Shown here in pieces: positions 22,480-30,244 of a DNA stretch of 30,244 nt. The notes beneath the pieces were generated by a model. The model was not told the DNA's origin, made no database searches, and saw only the letters and a list, made by a program, of their open reading frames with translations. The number at the start of each line of letters is the position of its first letter. Within the stretch, counting starts at the first letter, position 1. The position numbers and the translations under genes were made by a program. The stretch is from Candidatus Komeilibacteria bacterium (GTDB taxonomy: Bacteria; Patescibacteriota; Patescibacteriia; UBA1558), in assembly GCA_024654345.1 (NCBI GenBank), contig JANLIN010000080.1:1-30244 (forward strand), written 5' to 3'.

Positions 22480-22953
22480 TTAAGAAACAATCATTTCATC
22501 AGATGTATCTGTCTTAATAATTTCTAACCACTTGACTTTGAGAAGATTGCTCAACGTCAAGACTGTTTCTTTGAGTTTAAATATTTCCTCCGACAGATAA
22601 TCGCCCTGTCGTACTTTTCGGTCCCACAGATATACACTCCCGTCATTTGCGAAGTATATCTTACCGTCAGCTAAAGCAGTGTAATCAATGGCAGACTTCA
22701 TTTCCCCACCCTTGCTGTATACGATACTGTTAATCAGTCTACCACTCCTTATTATAAACGCCGCCTCCAACATTTTGTCCTGACTAAAAAAGAATACCAC
22801 AGCATATTCTTCATCAAGAGGAACGGTTTTGCTATCTCTTTCAAAGGCTTCATAATGAGAATTCACTATATTCTCTATTTTATCCCAATCACTTTCGAAT
22901 ACTCCACAGGCAGAAAAGATGCACGCAAGAATTACCAAAGAAATTATTTTCAT
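22480..22953 (-). CDS. Predicted lipoprotein
   Basis: 157 residues from the ATG at 22953, with GAGGAA a few bases upstream. A longer frame begins at 23022 but would put 23 residues ahead of a perfect lipoprotein signal. The lipobox is FSAC with C16. The mature domain has an acidic start (ESDWDKIENIVNSHYEAFE) and alternating strands such as YAVVFFFSQDK and AAFIIRSGRLINSIVYSKGG, then DGSVYLWDRKVRQGDY. No family is recognised. It lies head to head with mfd across 222 bases and has its own terminator. Confidence 0.75.
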   Translation of the reverse strand: MKIISLVILACIFSACGVFESDWDKIENIVNSHYEAFERDSKTVPLDEEYAVVFFFSQDKMLEAAFIIRSGRLINSIVYSKGGEMKSAIDYTALADGKIYFANDGSVYLWDRKVRQGDYLSEEIFKLKETVLTLSNLLKVKWLEIIKTDTSDEMIVS

Positions 22954-23083
22954 GAGATTCCTCTCTTTTTTATGAACAATTGATAAACAATATCCCATAA
23001 ACCAGCGTAAGGCTATGGTCACGAGGACCGCGCGCCTTATTTTCAGCCGGAATGATTAGAAGCGAGGAGGGACGCTCTAATCG

Positions 23084-23136
23084 GGCAACTGGCTTACGGG
23101 AGACTGGTTGCCAATCTGCGAATAACGATGTATATT
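23084..23136 (+). promoter_or_regulatory. Promoter of mfd with an overlapping inverted repeat
   Basis: TTGCCA (23108-23113) and TATATT (23131-23136) are 17 bases apart. GGCAAC (23084-23089) and GTTGCC (23107-23112) form an inverted repeat whose right arm covers the -35 box. The mfd ATG is 39 bases beyond the -10 box. Confidence 0.6.
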
Positions 23137-23175
23137 AGCATAGTCAAGCTTTTCTGTCAAGGATTTGCACAATAA

Positions 23176-26100
23176 ATGACCGATAAACCGCCCGAAATTA
23201 TCCATATCGGCGGGAATGACAATTTTTTTTCCCGCGTTTATCTGACTCCTCGTCTTCTCGACGGGCGAGTTCTTTGGGTTATCTTTAATAATGACTGGCA
23301 GCTAAAAAGAGGTTTTGAGTTACTTCGCTGGTGGATAAGAGAACAAAAAAAATCAACCGACCTGCAAGTTTGGCCAACCGATCAACCACCCCCGGCCGCG
23401 TTACTTTATCAAATATTACGTGGTAAAAAAATTGTCATCGCCACTACACCGACAAATTTAATGACGCAACGACTCCCCCGTTTGGATTCCTGGCAAAAAA
23501 GAATTATTACTCTTTCCCCCGGCGACAAGCTCGATCCGTACGAATTTCGCAAAACTCTTGTTGAGCTTGGCTACACGGTAAATAGGTTGGCCGACCAACC
23601 GGGTTTAATATCTCCCCATGGAGAGACTATGGATATTTGGCCACTACAAGAACAAAAAGTATACCGTTTGATATTTTCCCCGGAGAAACTGGAGAGAATA
23701 TCGCTGATAGATACTGATAATAAAAAAATAGGCGCCAATGTTGCCGACCTGATAGTAACGCCTGCGACGGAGATTATAAAACAAAAAGAATCACCGCGGA
23801 ATTATGTCGCCGGCCAATCCCTGTTTTTATCCGCAGAAACCTTGGCTGAAAATAGCGAACTGGAAAAATATGCATGGCATAAGATATATCTCACTCAAGG
23901 TTTAGCGACTGAAAAGCCACGCTTACAATCGTTACCCACCTTCCACCAGCGCTGGGCCGATCTACAAAAATTTTTGCGGGAAAAAAAATCCACCGGCTGG
24001 AAAGTTAATGTTATTACCACCAATGAACCGCGCCTAAAAACTTTGACCCAACGCTACCCCCTGCCGATCGATGATCAAAAATTATTTCCCAACTTCACTT
24101 TTTCCGGATTAGCGGATATAGAGGAAAGAGTTATTTTTATTACTGATTACGAAATTTTCCGCTCGGAACCGGATAAGTCCGTTCGGCGTTTCTTTGTGCC
24201 TGATGTGGCAATCGATGACTTTGTCGTTCATCGGGATCATGGTATCGCCAAGCTGACCGCCACGACTAGCCAGCAAATTGATGGCATCACCCGTGAATAT
24301 TTGGTTTTACAATACGCCGCCAATGACAAACTATATTTACCGGTAGATCAAGCCGATAAGATCAGTAAATATTTGGGTGTGCGCAATCCCATCCTCCATC
24401 GCTTGGGCGTCAACTCCAGCTGGCCACAAACCATTCGCAAACTTAAGCAAGACATGATCCGAACGGCTCAGGAACTCCTCAATCTCTATGCCCGTCGGGA
24501 GATGTTAACAGGCATCGCTCTACCACCTCACCCGACCGCGGAGACAAAATTAGCTCACGATTTTCCTTACCAGGAAACACCCGACCAACAAGCGGCGGTT
24601 GATGATGCGCTGGCCGATTTGGAGGAACCCAAACCCACGGAAAGATTGGTTTGCGGAGATGTCGGCTTCGGTAAAACGGAAGTGGCTATGCGGGCCGCTT
24701 GGCGAACAGTTTTAAACAATCATCAAGTTATCATCCTGTGCCCCACCACTCTCTTAGCTCAACAACACTATGATACTTTTTGCAAACGTTTTGCTGGCTA
24801 TCCCGTTAATATAGAATTACTATCCCGTTTTGTGGAAAATTCTCAACAAAAAAAGATCCTCTCTGATATCGCCGCCGAAAAAACAAATATTATCATTGGT
24901 ACACACCGACTACTGTCAAAAGATCTTCAGTATGGCTCCGTCGGTTTGATTATCATAGATGAAGAACAACAGTTTGGTGTACGTGATAAAGAAAAATTGA
25001 AAGAATGGAAAGCGGCGGCACATATTTTGTCGCTTTCGGCCACGCCCATTCCCCGGACTTTAAATCTCGCTTTGAGCGGACTTCGCAACATCAGCGTCAT
25101 TGCAACACCGCCCGTGGGTAGACAACCGATAGAAACATATATCAAACCCTTTGCTGAGGAATTGGTTAAAAAAGCTCTGGCGGATGAAATCGTCCGCGGC
25201 GGTCAAGTATATTATTTATATAACAAAGTTGAAACCATAGAAGAACAGTTAAGATATTTGCAAAAGCTGGCGCCAACCTATAGATATGAAATTATGCATG
25301 GACAATTGCCGCCTGACAGAATTGCCGCCGTTATGCATCGTTTTGATACGGGTCAGATTGATGTACTGATTTGTTCCACCATCATCGCCAATGGACTTGA
25401 TTTACCCAATGTGAATACTTTGATAGTGGACGGCGCTCAGAATTACGGACTGGCCCAACTCTATCAAATCCGTGGTCGCGTCGGACGTTCGGATAAAAAA
25501 GCCCACGCCTATTTTCTTTATCACTCTCACAAACTAAAAGGTCTGGCCGCCAAGAGGTTGGAAGCCTTACAGTCAGCCCATGAACTTGGTAGCGGTTTTC
25601 AGATCGCTATGCGTGACATGGAAATACGAGGTATCGGTAATATTTTAGGCAAACAGCAACACGGTAAAGTTTCGTTGGTCGGTTTATCTCTTTATGGAGA
25701 GCTGCTAAACCAGACCATCACCGAGATCCAAAGCGGTCGTTTGCCACAAGCACTTTTGGATACCACGGTTGACCTACCTATTAATTACAGTTTGCCCGCC
25801 GAACTCTTTGAAACACCGGTGGGGCGCCTCAAATTTTACCAACTGGCTAGTGCCAGTCGTAGTCTGGAAGAATTGCAACAGCATTTTTCCAGACTTGATA
25901 AACCATGGCCAAAAGAAGTTGACAATCTTTACCAAGTGATGGCGATCAAAATCCTCTGCCAGCAGGCGGGTATTATTACGCTGGATAGTCAAAAAGATAG
26001 GGCGGGCGAAATCAAATTTATTTTGACTTTCAAAGATGAACTAAACCACAAAATCATCTCTCGTTTACTCGACCAACAGCCAGCCTGGGAGTTCAAAGAA

Positions 26101-26196
26101 AATGAACTTCGAATATTCCAGTCCCAACTCGGCAAGAACTGGGTAAGCAAAATTAAAGAAGCCGTGAAAATGTTCACCGCTTCTTCTGATCAATAG
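23176..26196 (+). CDS. mfd: Transcription-repair coupling factor Mfd
   Basis: 1006 residues, somewhat shorter than the E. coli protein, mainly in the N-terminal half. Mfd pushes stalled RNA polymerase off damaged DNA and recruits UvrA. The N-terminal UvrB-like part includes PHGETMDIWPL (about 147-157). The polymerase-interacting domain (about 343-403) has VHRDHGIAKL. The RecG-like motor has Walker A GDVGFGKTE (494-502), Walker B DEEQ (595-598), SATPIPRTL (621-629) and motif VI QIRGRVGRSD. The C-terminal TRCF domain spans about 850-1000. A weak AAGGAT lies 12 bases before the ATG. It faces the zinc-ribbon gene with a 21-base gap. Confidence 0.96.
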   Translation: MTDKPPEIIHIGGNDNFFSRVYLTPRLLDGRVLWVIFNNDWQLKRGFELLRWWIREQKKSTDLQVWPTDQPPPAALLYQILRGKKIVIATTPTNLMTQRLPRLDSWQKRIITLSPGDKLDPYEFRKTLVELGYTVNRLADQPGLISPHGETMDIWPLQEQKVYRLIFSPEKLERISLIDTDNKKIGANVADLIVTPATEIIKQKESPRNYVAGQSLFLSAETLAENSELEKYAWHKIYLTQGLATEKPRLQSLPTFHQRWADLQKFLREKKSTGWKVNVITTNEPRLKTLTQRYPLPIDDQKLFPNFTFSGLADIEERVIFITDYEIFRSEPDKSVRRFFVPDVAIDDFVVHRDHGIAKLTATTSQQIDGITREYLVLQYAANDKLYLPVDQADKISKYLGVRNPILHRLGVNSSWPQTIRKLKQDMIRTAQELLNLYARREMLTGIALPPHPTAETKLAHDFPYQETPDQQAAVDDALADLEEPKPTERLVCGDVGFGKTEVAMRAAWRTVLNNHQVIILCPTTLLAQQHYDTFCKRFAGYPVNIELLSRFVENSQQKKILSDIAAEKTNIIIGTHRLLSKDLQYGSVGLIIIDEEQQFGVRDKEKLKEWKAAAHILSLSATPIPRTLNLALSGLRNISVIATPPVGRQPIETYIKPFAEELVKKALADEIVRGGQVYYLYNKVETIEEQLRYLQKLAPTYRYEIMHGQLPPDRIAAVMHRFDTGQIDVLICSTIIANGLDLPNVNTLIVDGAQNYGLAQLYQIRGRVGRSDKKAHAYFLYHSHKLKGLAAKRLEALQSAHELGSGFQIAMRDMEIRGIGNILGKQQHGKVSLVGLSLYGELLNQTITEIQSGRLPQALLDTTVDLPINYSLPAELFETPVGRLKFYQLASASRSLEELQQHFSRLDKPWPKEVDNLYQVMAIKILCQQAGIITLDSQKDRAGEIKFILTFKDELNHKIISRLLDQQPAWEFKENELRIFQSQLGKNWVSKIKEAVKMFTASSDQ

Positions 26197-26217
26197 TTGC
26201 TATTGAATACCCTCACT

Positions 26218-26526
26218 TTACTTTTTTCTTTCCAGCCACCCCTTGTTATCCGTCGGTTGGTCCTTAGCTTTGCACTGTGGGCAGATCAAACCCAGTCCCT
26301 GAGTTTCAAACTCGCGCCCACATACTCCACAAAAACTCAAACGCTTCTTAGAATCTCTTTTCTCGGCCAATTTATCCTCTTCACGTACCACCTTACTCAC
26401 CTGTGGTTCTTGCGAACGTACTTTCGCTTTATCAATCATCGGATCACTATCGCCCCTATACTCACAGTCGGAACAGCCCGACTCAGCGTCAAAGTTATAA
26501 CCACCGCATTGTGGACAATAAGCCAT
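26218..26526 (-). CDS. Small protein with two zinc ribbons
   Basis: 102 residues. Ribbon 1 has C4xxC7 and C18xxC21 (YCPQCGG...GCSDCEY). Ribbon 2 has FCGVCGREF and ICPQCK. A charged linker rich in Lys and Glu joins them. Each ribbon could hold one zinc ion. Such proteins may bind nucleic acid or protein; nothing here narrows that. It follows topA by 53 bases on the same strand and has no Shine-Dalgarno site. Confidence 0.75.
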   Translation of the reverse strand: MAYCPQCGGYNFDAESGCSDCEYRGDSDPMIDKAKVRSQEPQVSKVVREEDKLAEKRDSKKRLSFCGVCGREFETQGLGLICPQCKAKDQPTDNKGWLERKK

Positions 26527-26579
26527 ATGTTTTAGTTAATTGTAAACAAAATATATGATGAATATTGGTTAAAACCGGA

Positions 26580-28775
26580 TTATTCTTTTGGCATAGAATA
26601 ATCACATTCTGTGTTAGAGCATTTAATTTCATTTTTCTTCTCCACCAGGATTGATTTACATTTGGGGCATTTATCAGTCAGTGGTTTATCCCAGAGAGCG
26701 AATTTACAGTTTGGATAATTATCACACCCATAAAAGATCCGACCGCGCTTGGTTCTTTTTTGCGCCAGCTCACCCTTATCACACTCGGGGCATTTGACAC
26801 CGGTCTTAGCGGCCGTATTGCGAGTAAATTTGCATTCCGGATAATTTTCACAGGCAGCGAATTTGCCGAAGCGCCCCTGTTTATTCATCAGACGACCACC
26901 GCAATCAGGGCATTTCTCTTCCAAGTACGCCGATTCACTACTGTCATCATCCAAAGACTTGGTAAACCGACACTCTGGAAAATTGGCACAAGCCATGAAC
27001 TTACCGAAACGCGCCATTTTTATAATCATCGGCCCGCCACATTTTTCACACTTCACATCGGTTTGCTCGATCAATTCATCTTTGGACACCTCAGAGTATT
27101 TTTTTTCCAACAATAGAGCAAAAGGATCATAGAAATTTTTGATCACTGGCTGCCACTTCTGGTCACCATCGGCGATATTGTCAAAATCTTCTTCCATTTG
27201 AGCAGTAAATCCGTAGTCCACAATCTGCGGGAAGTGTTCCACCAGCCTGTCATTGACGACAAAACCAATCTCCGTGGGCTGTAATCTTTTCTCTTCACGT
27301 CGAACATAGTTTCTTTCAATAATAGTGGAGATTATCGGCGCATAGGTGGAGGGGCGACCAATACCTCTTTTTTCTAACTGACGCACAAGTCCGGCGTCAG
27401 AATAACGAGCCGGCGGCTTGGTAAAATTCTGTTGACTTTGGACATTCTGCAGATCCGCCGCTTCGCCTTCTTGGCAATCAGGGAGAATGGTGTTGATAGA
27501 ATAATTTTGATAGACCGCCAAATAGCCGAGAAATTTGATGATGGCACCATTGACACCAAAAGTATATTTATCCGACTTATCGTTTATATATAGGTTCGTC
27601 ACCGCCACCTTGGCCGCCGTCATTTGACTGGCCACTGATCTTTCCCAGATCATCTTATAAAGCCGATACTGTTTTGCTTCCAAAAAATCCTTGATACTTT
27701 CCGGTGTTCGGCTCACTTCTGTCGGGCGAATAGCTTCGTGCGCCTCCTGCGCCCCCTTACTCTTTGTACGATAGAGACGAGCCTTCTCCGGAATATAATC
27801 GCCACCAAACTTCTGTTTGACATAATCTCTGGCTTCTTCCAAAAACTTCTGGCTCAAATTTTGCGAGTCAGTACGCATATAAGTGATCAACCCTTCCTGA
27901 CCGCCGCCGACCTCAATTCCCTCGTAAAGCTGTTGGGCGATCATCATTGTCTGCTTGGATGAATAGCCGAAACGACGGTTGGCTTCCTGTTGCAATAAGG
28001 AGGTTGTCAAAGGTGATGGTGGATTTTTTGTCTCATCCTTTTTCTCAATTCTGCTAATATGGTATTTACTATTTTTTAGATCGGCTAAAATAGCCTCCGC
28101 TCTCGCCGCATCTTTGATAGCCATTTTGTCCAAATTTTTTCCATCGATCGCTACAAGGTTGGCTGGGTATTTATCGCCGCGAACAAACTCCGCCACAATC
28201 TTCCAATACTCCTCCGGTTTAAAAGCTTGTATTTCTCGCTCTCTTTCCACTACCAGTCGCAATGCGACTGATTGAACACGACCAGCGGACAAACCTTTGG
28301 CCACTTTTTTCCATAGCCACGGTGAGAGTTTGTAGCCCACCAACCTATCTAGAATCCGTCGTGCCTGCTGAGCATCCACTAGATTCAAGTCAATCTCACG
28401 AGGTGAATCAATCGCTTCTTTGACGGCGGTAGCGGTGATTTCATGAAACGCCACTCTTCTAATAACCTCTTCTTTTAGCTTTAAAGCTTCTGTCAAATTC
28501 AAAGCAATAGCTTCCCCTTCCCGGTCTTCATCAGTCGATAAATAAACTTCTTTCACTTTTTCCGCCTTTTTTTTCAGTAAATTTACGGCCTTACGTGCTT
28601 TGGTGGGAATGACATATTTGGGCACAAAATCATTTTCAACATCTATTCCGAGGTCGCTCTTAGGCAAGTCACGTACGTGTCCGAATGAAGATTGCACATC
28701 CCAATCCTTACCCAAAAACTTGCTAATGGTTTTAGCTTTGGTGGGAGATTCTACTATAATAAGTTTCTTGGTCAT
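26580..28775 (-). CDS. topA: DNA topoisomerase I (type IA)
   Basis: 731 residues. It relaxes negative supercoils by passing a strand through a Tyr-linked nick. The Toprim domain has LIIVESPTKAKTI (E9) and STDEDREGEA (D82, D84, E86). The catalytic tyrosine is Y299 in GLITYMRTDS. Four C-terminal zinc fingers follow, starting near CEKCGGPM, CPDCGGRL, CPECDKGEL and CPKCKS; the first two share the ARFGKF/GRFGKF motif, and all match the usual topoisomerase I tail. ATG at 28775 lacks a Shine-Dalgarno site. It lies 126 bases downstream of dprA. Confidence 0.97.
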   Translation of the reverse strand: MTKKLIIVESPTKAKTISKFLGKDWDVQSSFGHVRDLPKSDLGIDVENDFVPKYVIPTKARKAVNLLKKKAEKVKEVYLSTDEDREGEAIALNLTEALKLKEEVIRRVAFHEITATAVKEAIDSPREIDLNLVDAQQARRILDRLVGYKLSPWLWKKVAKGLSAGRVQSVALRLVVEREREIQAFKPEEYWKIVAEFVRGDKYPANLVAIDGKNLDKMAIKDAARAEAILADLKNSKYHISRIEKKDETKNPPSPLTTSLLQQEANRRFGYSSKQTMMIAQQLYEGIEVGGGQEGLITYMRTDSQNLSQKFLEEARDYVKQKFGGDYIPEKARLYRTKSKGAQEAHEAIRPTEVSRTPESIKDFLEAKQYRLYKMIWERSVASQMTAAKVAVTNLYINDKSDKYTFGVNGAIIKFLGYLAVYQNYSINTILPDCQEGEAADLQNVQSQQNFTKPPARYSDAGLVRQLEKRGIGRPSTYAPIISTIIERNYVRREEKRLQPTEIGFVVNDRLVEHFPQIVDYGFTAQMEEDFDNIADGDQKWQPVIKNFYDPFALLLEKKYSEVSKDELIEQTDVKCEKCGGPMIIKMARFGKFMACANFPECRFTKSLDDDSSESAYLEEKCPDCGGRLMNKQGRFGKFAACENYPECKFTRNTAAKTGVKCPECDKGELAQKRTKRGRIFYGCDNYPNCKFALWDKPLTDKCPKCKSILVEKKNEIKCSNTECDYSMPKE

Positions 28776-28901
28776 TGTATTGTATAAATTTACATTTTAG
28801 TGATCAATCGAAATATGAAGACTTCGACAGTGGTCTATTGGAGTCAACCATGCAATAACTTTTTCTTTCGAAAGGTATCGTAGTATATTTAATCTTTTCG
28901 G

Positions 28902-29969
28902 TCAAGCCAGATAATACTTCTCCTCGGCCGTGTAGATTACACTCTTCAACTCTAGAGCCGTCAAATTCTTGAGTACCTGAGTTAATTCCCAACTCAACTT
29001 TTCCGTCAGTTGATTGACCGACAAAGCTTCGCTACACAACAAGTTAACTATCTTCAACTCATCTTCCGTTAGCTCGGGTCGGGTAATGCCGGTATCCTTC
29101 ATATTATATAGTCTAAGTATATCATCTGCTGTCTGTGCTACGTGTGCTCCCTTGCTCAATAGCATGTTGGCACCCACACTGCCGACTTGATTTATATTCC
29201 CGGGCACCGCTAATATCTCACGACACTGTTCTAATGCCTGGCACGCCGTTATTAATGAGCCGGATCGGGCCGCCGCTTCTACTACTAAGGTTGCCTTCGC
29301 TAAACCCGCTATAATTCTGTTGCGACGAGGAAAATACTCCCCCCGCGCCCCCGTTAGAGGCGGATACTCCGAAAGGAGAAGGCCCTTGTTGGATAAAATT
29401 TCTTGCGCCAACTGGAAATTCTGTCGGGGATACAGACTAGCAGTGTCCACGCCACTCCCCAAGACTGCTACCGTTGGCGCTCCCCCAGTCACCGCCTGAT
29501 GATGCGCCGCCGCATCAATTCCCACCGCCAATCCGGAAACAATAACCAACCCCGCTTTGATCACGGGCGGTAAAAGCTTCTTGATAGCCATTTCTCCATA
29601 GCCACTCATAAAGCGCGTCCCCACTACCGCCAACAATGGGTGTTGCAAGGCATCCGTCTCGCCACAGTAATACAAAACCGGCGGCGGGTCATATATTTGT
29701 TTGAGTAAGTAGGGATATTCTTCATCAAATAACGTGAGAAATTTGACATTCTGTTCCGCCAAAAAAAATAGAAAATCTCTGATTGCGAATCTTTCCATAT
29801 GACCTTTGCAAGCATCATAGCGCGCCGGGGTTAGAATTTTTTTATACACCCCCTCCTTATCTCCCAGCTCTCCCCCGTCAAAACCGGCCTCTACCATCTG
29901 TAGCACTGTCCGGGGACCGATACCGGCAAAAAGAGAAAGGGTTAAAAGTTTTTCACTCGGTGTCCTCAT
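28902..29969 (-). CDS. dprA: DNA-processing protein DprA (Smf)
   Basis: 355 residues, full length. DprA binds incoming single-stranded DNA during natural transformation and loads RecA. An N-terminal helical domain (HhH-like, GIGPRTVLQMV) precedes the Rossmann-like core with VVGTRFMSGYG (115-125), SGLAVGIDAAAH (145-156), PRRNRIIAGL (214-223) and ARSGSLITA (234-242). A winged helix (about 300-355) ends the protein. The stop is TGA at 28902. Many Patescibacteria keep DprA with a competence-type pilus; no other competence gene is seen here. Confidence 0.96.
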   Translation of the reverse strand: MRTPSEKLLTLSLFAGIGPRTVLQMVEAGFDGGELGDKEGVYKKILTPARYDACKGHMERFAIRDFLFFLAEQNVKFLTLFDEEYPYLLKQIYDPPPVLYYCGETDALQHPLLAVVGTRFMSGYGEMAIKKLLPPVIKAGLVIVSGLAVGIDAAAHHQAVTGGAPTVAVLGSGVDTASLYPRQNFQLAQEILSNKGLLLSEYPPLTGARGEYFPRRNRIIAGLAKATLVVEAAARSGSLITACQALEQCREILAVPGNINQVGSVGANMLLSKGAHVAQTADDILRLYNMKDTGITRPELTEDELKIVNLLCSEALSVNQLTEKLSWELTQVLKNLTALELKSVIYTAEEKYYLA

Positions 29970-30070
29970 ATAGATGAAAGTATTTTTTTAATATCAGTTA
30001 TGACAGTGGGTTTCTTCACACCAATCAGACCCCACTGATGCGGCTCTTAGAATAAATTCGAGTAGCTAAA

Positions 30071-30099
30071 TAAAAAACCGACGCCAAAAATGGTGCGGT
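30071..30099 (-). terminator. Terminator downstream of the right-edge gene
   Basis: On the minus strand ACCG...CGGT stems, extended by CACC/GGCG with a bulge and a G-U pair, are followed by TTTTTTA. It lies about 50 bases after the stop at 30148. Confidence 0.7.
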
Positions 30100-30147
30100 A
30101 ATTACCTTAAATCTAGCATATGATTAAATTATGTCAAGAAATAGTGT

Positions 30148-30244
30148 CTAAACAACCTCCAAAGCATATTTCCGAAACCTCTTCCGATCCATTGACTCTT
30201 TTATAAGCGTCTCCAGTTCGGACTTATCAATCAACAGGTCTTCC
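30148..30244 (-). CDS. C-terminal end of an unrecognised protein (partial)
   Basis: A frame open at the right edge ends in TAG at 30148. The 31 visible residues begin EDLLIDKSELETLIKES and finish with a basic stretch and YALEVV. The helical, charged pattern is protein-like and a terminator follows, so it is probably real. Too little is present to name it. Confidence 0.55.
   Translation of the reverse strand, partial: EDLLIDKSELETLIKESMDRKRFRKYALEVV

Noticed and set aside
22954..23022. Longer start for the lipoprotein
   Set aside because: It would bury a lipoprotein signal that begins exactly at 22953 behind a good ribosome-binding site.
1..30244. UGA recoded to glycine, as in some Patescibacteria
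   Set aside because: Several well-recognised genes (der, dprA, the 661-residue protein) end in TGA at the expected length.
1..30244. CRISPR array, insertion sequence or prophage
   Set aside because: No regularly spaced repeats, transposase, integrase or phage genes were seen.

Overview
The window looks like chromosomal DNA from a bacterium of the candidate phyla radiation (Patescibacteria, Parcubacteria-like). Three things suggest this. Two genes carry an N-terminal VirB2/TrbC-like membrane module of a kind common in that group. The housekeeping genes are compact and overlapping and mostly lack Shine-Dalgarno sequences. UGA is a normal stop, so this is not a code-25 lineage. The assignment is inferred from gene content, not from a phylogeny.

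Left third (1-13580, minus strand): two surface-protein genes overlap by ATGA. The downstream one is one uninterrupted reading frame of 3866 codons that runs off the left edge. I read it triplet by triplet and found no stop. It encodes a secreted, membrane-anchored giant protein built from Big_5-like, Big_2-like, IPT/TIG-like and Cys-rich modules. Four larger domains appear to be inserted inside loops of these Ig-like units: a LamG domain, a concanavalin-like jelly roll, a carbohydrate-binding-like sandwich, and a block of 14 FG-GAP/VCBS repeats. The 661-residue gene upstream has the same N-terminal module and three Big_5-like domains. The pair is probably a cell-surface adhesion system.

Middle (13632-20666): yqeY and rpsU (minus, with a clear promoter and a strong ribosome-binding site), then hisS and lepB (minus, 3 bases apart). 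Next comes a repeat-rich non-coding stretch holding a tRNA-Val(CAC) gene and a possible structured RNA. A tightly packed plus-strand operon follows: LytR-CpsA-Psr protein, der, pth. It ends in a bidirectional terminator.

Right of that (20651-22953, minus): a small accessory island of two lipoproteins and two paralogous two-helix membrane proteins. All have good Shine-Dalgarno sites, unlike most neighbours. A 432-base spacer within the island carries REP-like hairpins.

Right end (23176-30244): mfd (plus), then on the minus strand a double zinc-ribbon protein, topA, dprA, and the C-terminal end of an unrecognised gene with its terminator. These serve DNA topology, transcription-coupled repair and handling of incoming single-stranded DNA.
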